This document shows, in pieces, positions 61,833-64,000 of a stretch of 64,000 bases of DNA. The first letter of the stretch is position 1. Each line of letters begins with the position of its first letter. A program made the translations under genes and the position numbers. The notes below the pieces were generated by a model. That model saw only the letters and a program-made list of their open reading frames with translations, was not told where the DNA came from and did not search any database. The DNA is taken from NCBI GenBank assembly GCA_030147925.1, contig JASBUK010000011.1, forward strand, positions 1 through 64,000, written 5' to 3'. This DNA is from Trueperaceae bacterium (GTDB taxonomy: Bacteria > Deinococcota > Deinococci > Deinococcales > Trueperaceae).

Positions 61833-61931
61833 ACCAAAGGCTGGTGGTTAATTAGCAACCCTGCCCCCCTCCCCCGCCATCATCGGGTCAAAATCAGTTA
61901 CAATGTGCTGTCATGAGGAGCCAAAAGATAT

Positions 61932-62942
61932 ATGTCTAATCAAAGACTGTTAGAGGTAAAAGGTTTAAAGACGTACTTCGATACCGACGAGGGCACGGTT
62001 AAGGCCGTTGACGGTGTCAGCTTTCATATCGACAAAGGCGAAACCCTGGGTGTTGTCGGTGAATCGGGCTCTGGCAAATCCGTTACCAGCCTGTCAATCA
62101 TGCGCCTCATCCCTCAACCACCGGGCCGTATTGCCGAGGGGCAAATGCTCTTTAACGGTGAAGACCTGGTTAAGAAGAGCGAACGGGCTATGCGCAAGAT
62201 TCGCGGCAATGACATCTCCATGATTTTCCAGGAACCCATGACCAGCCTTAATCCGGTCTATACCGTGGGTGATCAAATCGCCGAAGCCATCGTGCTGCAC
62301 CAGGGTAAAACCTATAGGCAAGCACTCAAACTGGCTACGGAGATGTTGGATTTGGTGGGTATTCCTGAACCTGCTAAGCGTATTAAAAACTACCCCCATC
62401 AGATGTCTGGTGGTATGCGGCAACGTGTCATGATCGCCATGGCTCTCTCCTGCGGCCCCAAGTTGCTTATTGCCGACGAACCAACCACGGCTTTGGACGT
62501 TACCATTCAGGCTCAGATTCTTGATTTGATGCGCAAGCTGCAAAAAGAAATTGGCATGAGCATTCTCTTTATCACCCACGATTTGGGCGTAGTTGCCGAG
62601 ATTGCCGACCGCGTTGTGGTGATGTATGCAGGCCGCGCTGTCGAAGAAGCGGATGTAAAAAGCATCTACGCCAAGCCCAAGATGCCTTATACCATGGGCC
62701 TGCTCAACTCTATTCCCCGCGTCGATAAGGCCGCCACACATCAGGAGCGGCTCGAGGCCATTCCCGGCAACGTGCCGAACCCGCTATATCTACCACCGGG
62801 TTGCTCATTTCATCCCCGCTGTAAATTTGCCATCGAAGACTGCAAGAAAGCCATCCCGTCACTAGAGGATAGCGGTGACGGTCATATGGTGCGCTGCATT
62901 CGCTGGCAGGAACTCACCCTTAAGGAAGAGGTTGTTGCGTGA
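61932..62942 (+). CDS. Peptide ABC transporter ATP-binding protein (DppD/OppD type)
   Basis: 336 aa. Walker [18 protein letters not shown] (about 43-59), Q-loop [18 protein letters not shown], signature [16 protein letters not shown] and Walker [15 protein letters not shown]; the C-terminal oligopeptide-transporter extension has a cysteine cluster ([17 protein letters not shown]) seen in this subfamily, which binds an Fe-S cluster in some members. GAGGAG precedes the ATG. Confidence 0.94.
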   Translation: MSNQRLLEVKGLKTYFDTDEGTVKAVDGVSFHIDKGETLGVVGESGSGKSVTSLSIMRLIPQPPGRIAEGQMLFNGEDLVKKSERAMRKIRGNDISMIFQEPMTSLNPVYTVGDQIAEAIVLHQGKTYRQALKLATEMLDLVGIPEPAKRIKNYPHQMSGGMRQRVMIAMALSCGPKLLIADEPTTALDVTIQAQILDLMRKLQKEIGMSILFITHDLGVVAEIADRVVVMYAGRAVEEADVKSIYAKPKMPYTMGLLNSIPRVDKAATHQERLEAIPGNVPNPLYLPPGCSFHPRCKFAIEDCKKAIPSLEDSGDGHMVRCIRWQELTLKEEVVA

Positions 62943-63952
62943 CCATGGCAACAGAATCAACCGCAAAACAAGACAAGGCTGTGGCAAACGGCAACTTGCT
63001 AGAAATCAAAAATCTGCGCAAGTACTTCCCGATTCGCGGTGGTATTTTTTCAAGAGTGGTAGCCAACGTTAAGGCTGTTCAGGACATTTCCTTTGATATT
63101 AAGCCAGGCGAGGTTGTCGGCTTAGTAGGCGAGTCTGGCTCGGGTAAAACTACTGCCGGGCGTGCCATTTTGCGCTTGATTGAACCGACCGCCGGAGAAA
63201 TTTACTTTGATGGCGTTGACGTCGCCAAGCTAAAAAAGCCCCAACTTAGAGAGTACCGCAAGAAGATGCAGATCATCTTCCAGGATCCCTTTGCCAGCCT
63301 TAACCCCAGGATGACGGTCGGTGACATCATTGGCGAGGCTCTGCAAATACACAATCTGGCCAAGGGTAAAGCCCGCGAAGAGCGTGTGGCTGATCTGCTC
63401 GAGCGCACCGGTTTATCACCCACACACATGCGCCGTTATCCTCACGAGTTTTCCGGTGGTCAGCGGCAACGCATCGGCATTGCTCGAGCCCTGGCGGTGG
63501 ATCCACAGTTTATTGTCGCCGACGAGCCAGTTTCGGCCCTAGACGTGTCCATCCAGGCTCAGGTAGTCAACTTGCTGCAAGACCTCAAAGAAGAACTCGG
63601 TCTCACCTTGCTCTTTATCGCCCACGATCTGGGGGTTGTAGAATACATCTCCGACCGGGTCGTTGTCATGTATCTGGGTAAGATCATGGAGATTGCGCCT
63701 TCAAAAGAGCTGTACAGCAATCCGGTTCATCCTTATACCGAGGCGTTGCTAACAGCGGTGCCAATCCCCGACCCCACTATTAAGCGCGAACGCATACTCT
63801 TGCAAGGTGACATCCCTAGCCCGATCAACCCGCCTTCCGGCTGCGTCTTCCGCACTCGCTGCCCCATTGCCATCGAGGATTGCAAGCACATTGATCCGCC
63901 TTTAGAAGAAGTTGGCCCCGGGCACTTCAAGGCCTGTATCCGTCGGCCTTAA
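62939..63952 (+). CDS. Peptide ABC transporter ATP-binding protein (DppF/OppF type)
   Basis: 337 aa. Walker [18 protein letters not shown] (about 65-81), Q-loop [18 protein letters not shown], signature [17 protein letters not shown], Walker [15 protein letters not shown] and the same type of C-terminal cysteine motif ([17 protein letters not shown]). The GTG start overlaps the DppD stop (GTGA); ATG 62945 is an alternative. Last recognised gene; 48 bases remain in the window. Confidence 0.94.
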   Translation: MTMATESTAKQDKAVANGNLLEIKNLRKYFPIRGGIFSRVVANVKAVQDISFDIKPGEVVGLVGESGSGKTTAGRAILRLIEPTAGEIYFDGVDVAKLKKPQLREYRKKMQIIFQDPFASLNPRMTVGDIIGEALQIHNLAKGKAREERVADLLERTGLSPTHMRRYPHEFSGGQRQRIGIARALAVDPQFIVADEPVSALDVSIQAQVVNLLQDLKEELGLTLLFIAHDLGVVEYISDRVVVMYLGKIMEIAPSKELYSNPVHPYTEALLTAVPIPDPTIKRERILLQGDIPSPINPPSGCVFRTRCPIAIEDCKHIDPPLEEVGPGHFKACIRRP

Positions 63953-64000
63953 AACCAGCTAATTCGAAGGTGTCCCAAATTGTGTATTGAAATTTTGAAA

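Overview
The window reads as a piece of a chromosome from a member of the Deinococcota (Deinococcus-Thermus), probably an uncultured or poorly described lineage near the Truepera branch. The grounds are a fused SecDF, a pilM-N-O-(W/P)-Q cluster running into aroC-aroK-aroB-aroQ, a five-gene pseudopilin operon with a ComZ-like member, an alternative complex III operon, and many genes whose -10 box lies only 5-7 nt before the start codon (leaderless transcripts, a habit documented in Deinococcus). Base composition is only slightly above 50% GC by eye, lower than cultured Truepera, so the family-level placement is an inference. No rRNA, prophage, transposase or CRISPR array is visible. One tRNA gene, tRNA-Pro(GGG), is present.

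Layout. 1-1.3 kb: small hypothetical genes, one of them apparently frameshifted. 1.3-2.5 kb: class V aminotransferase. 2.7-6.6 kb: rimP-nusA-ylxR-infB behind a promoter and a terminator-like leader. 6.6-9.4 kb: small exported protein and secDF. 9.6-13.2 kb (minus): a tightly overlapping operon of a PlsY/acyl-ACP-reductase-like fusion, prmA, rsmE and a lipoprotein. 13.3-16.6 kb: dnaB and ftsH. 17.0-25.4 kb: pilus assembly platform, secretin and four shikimate-pathway genes. 25.4-29.4 kb (minus): pseudopilin operon. 29.6-30.7 kb: metallo-hydrolase, tRNA-Pro and a tiny acidic-repeat ORF. 31.2-39.9 kb: alternative complex III and a di-haem cytochrome c. 40-49.3 kb: 2-hydroxyacid dehydrogenase, YD-repeat-like membrane protein, gyrB, proA, an SDR, an amidohydrolase, a crotonase and an RNHCP protein. 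49.4-52.6 kb: metallophosphoesterase, ParB-like protein, YgfZ and a small unknown. 52.7-55.4 kb: two-subunit methylmalonyl-CoA mutase and a TetR regulator. 55.6-59.3 kb: FAD oxidoreductase, hisD, a YdcF-like protein and an esterase. 59.6-64 kb: Dpp/Opp-type ABC transporter (two permeases, two ATPases).

How the genes work together. PilM/N/O, the PilW/P-like protein and the PilQ secretin form the envelope-spanning machine, and the divergent minus-strand operon supplies minor pilins, so 17-29 kb is probably the DNA-uptake/twitching system. ActA-F take electrons from quinol and would hand them to the downstream di-haem cytochrome; the terminal oxidase is not in the window. rimP-nusA-ylxR-infB is the classical translation/transcription-factor operon.

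Features that cut across genes are the most unusual. (1) The palindromic octamer GCTCGAGC occurs about 60 times in 64 kb by hand count, against roughly one expected at random. (2) A dispersed intergenic inverted repeat of about 60-140 bp is present in at least five places. (3) A 19-bp perfect inverted repeat sits inside a 54-codon ORF that ends in three copies of an acidic octapeptide. (4) The PlsY-like domain is fused to an acyl-ACP-reductase-like domain. (5) The ComZ-like pilin carries a CxxCH motif. Most start and stop codons inside operons overlap (ATGA, GTGA, TAGTG), indicating translational coupling.
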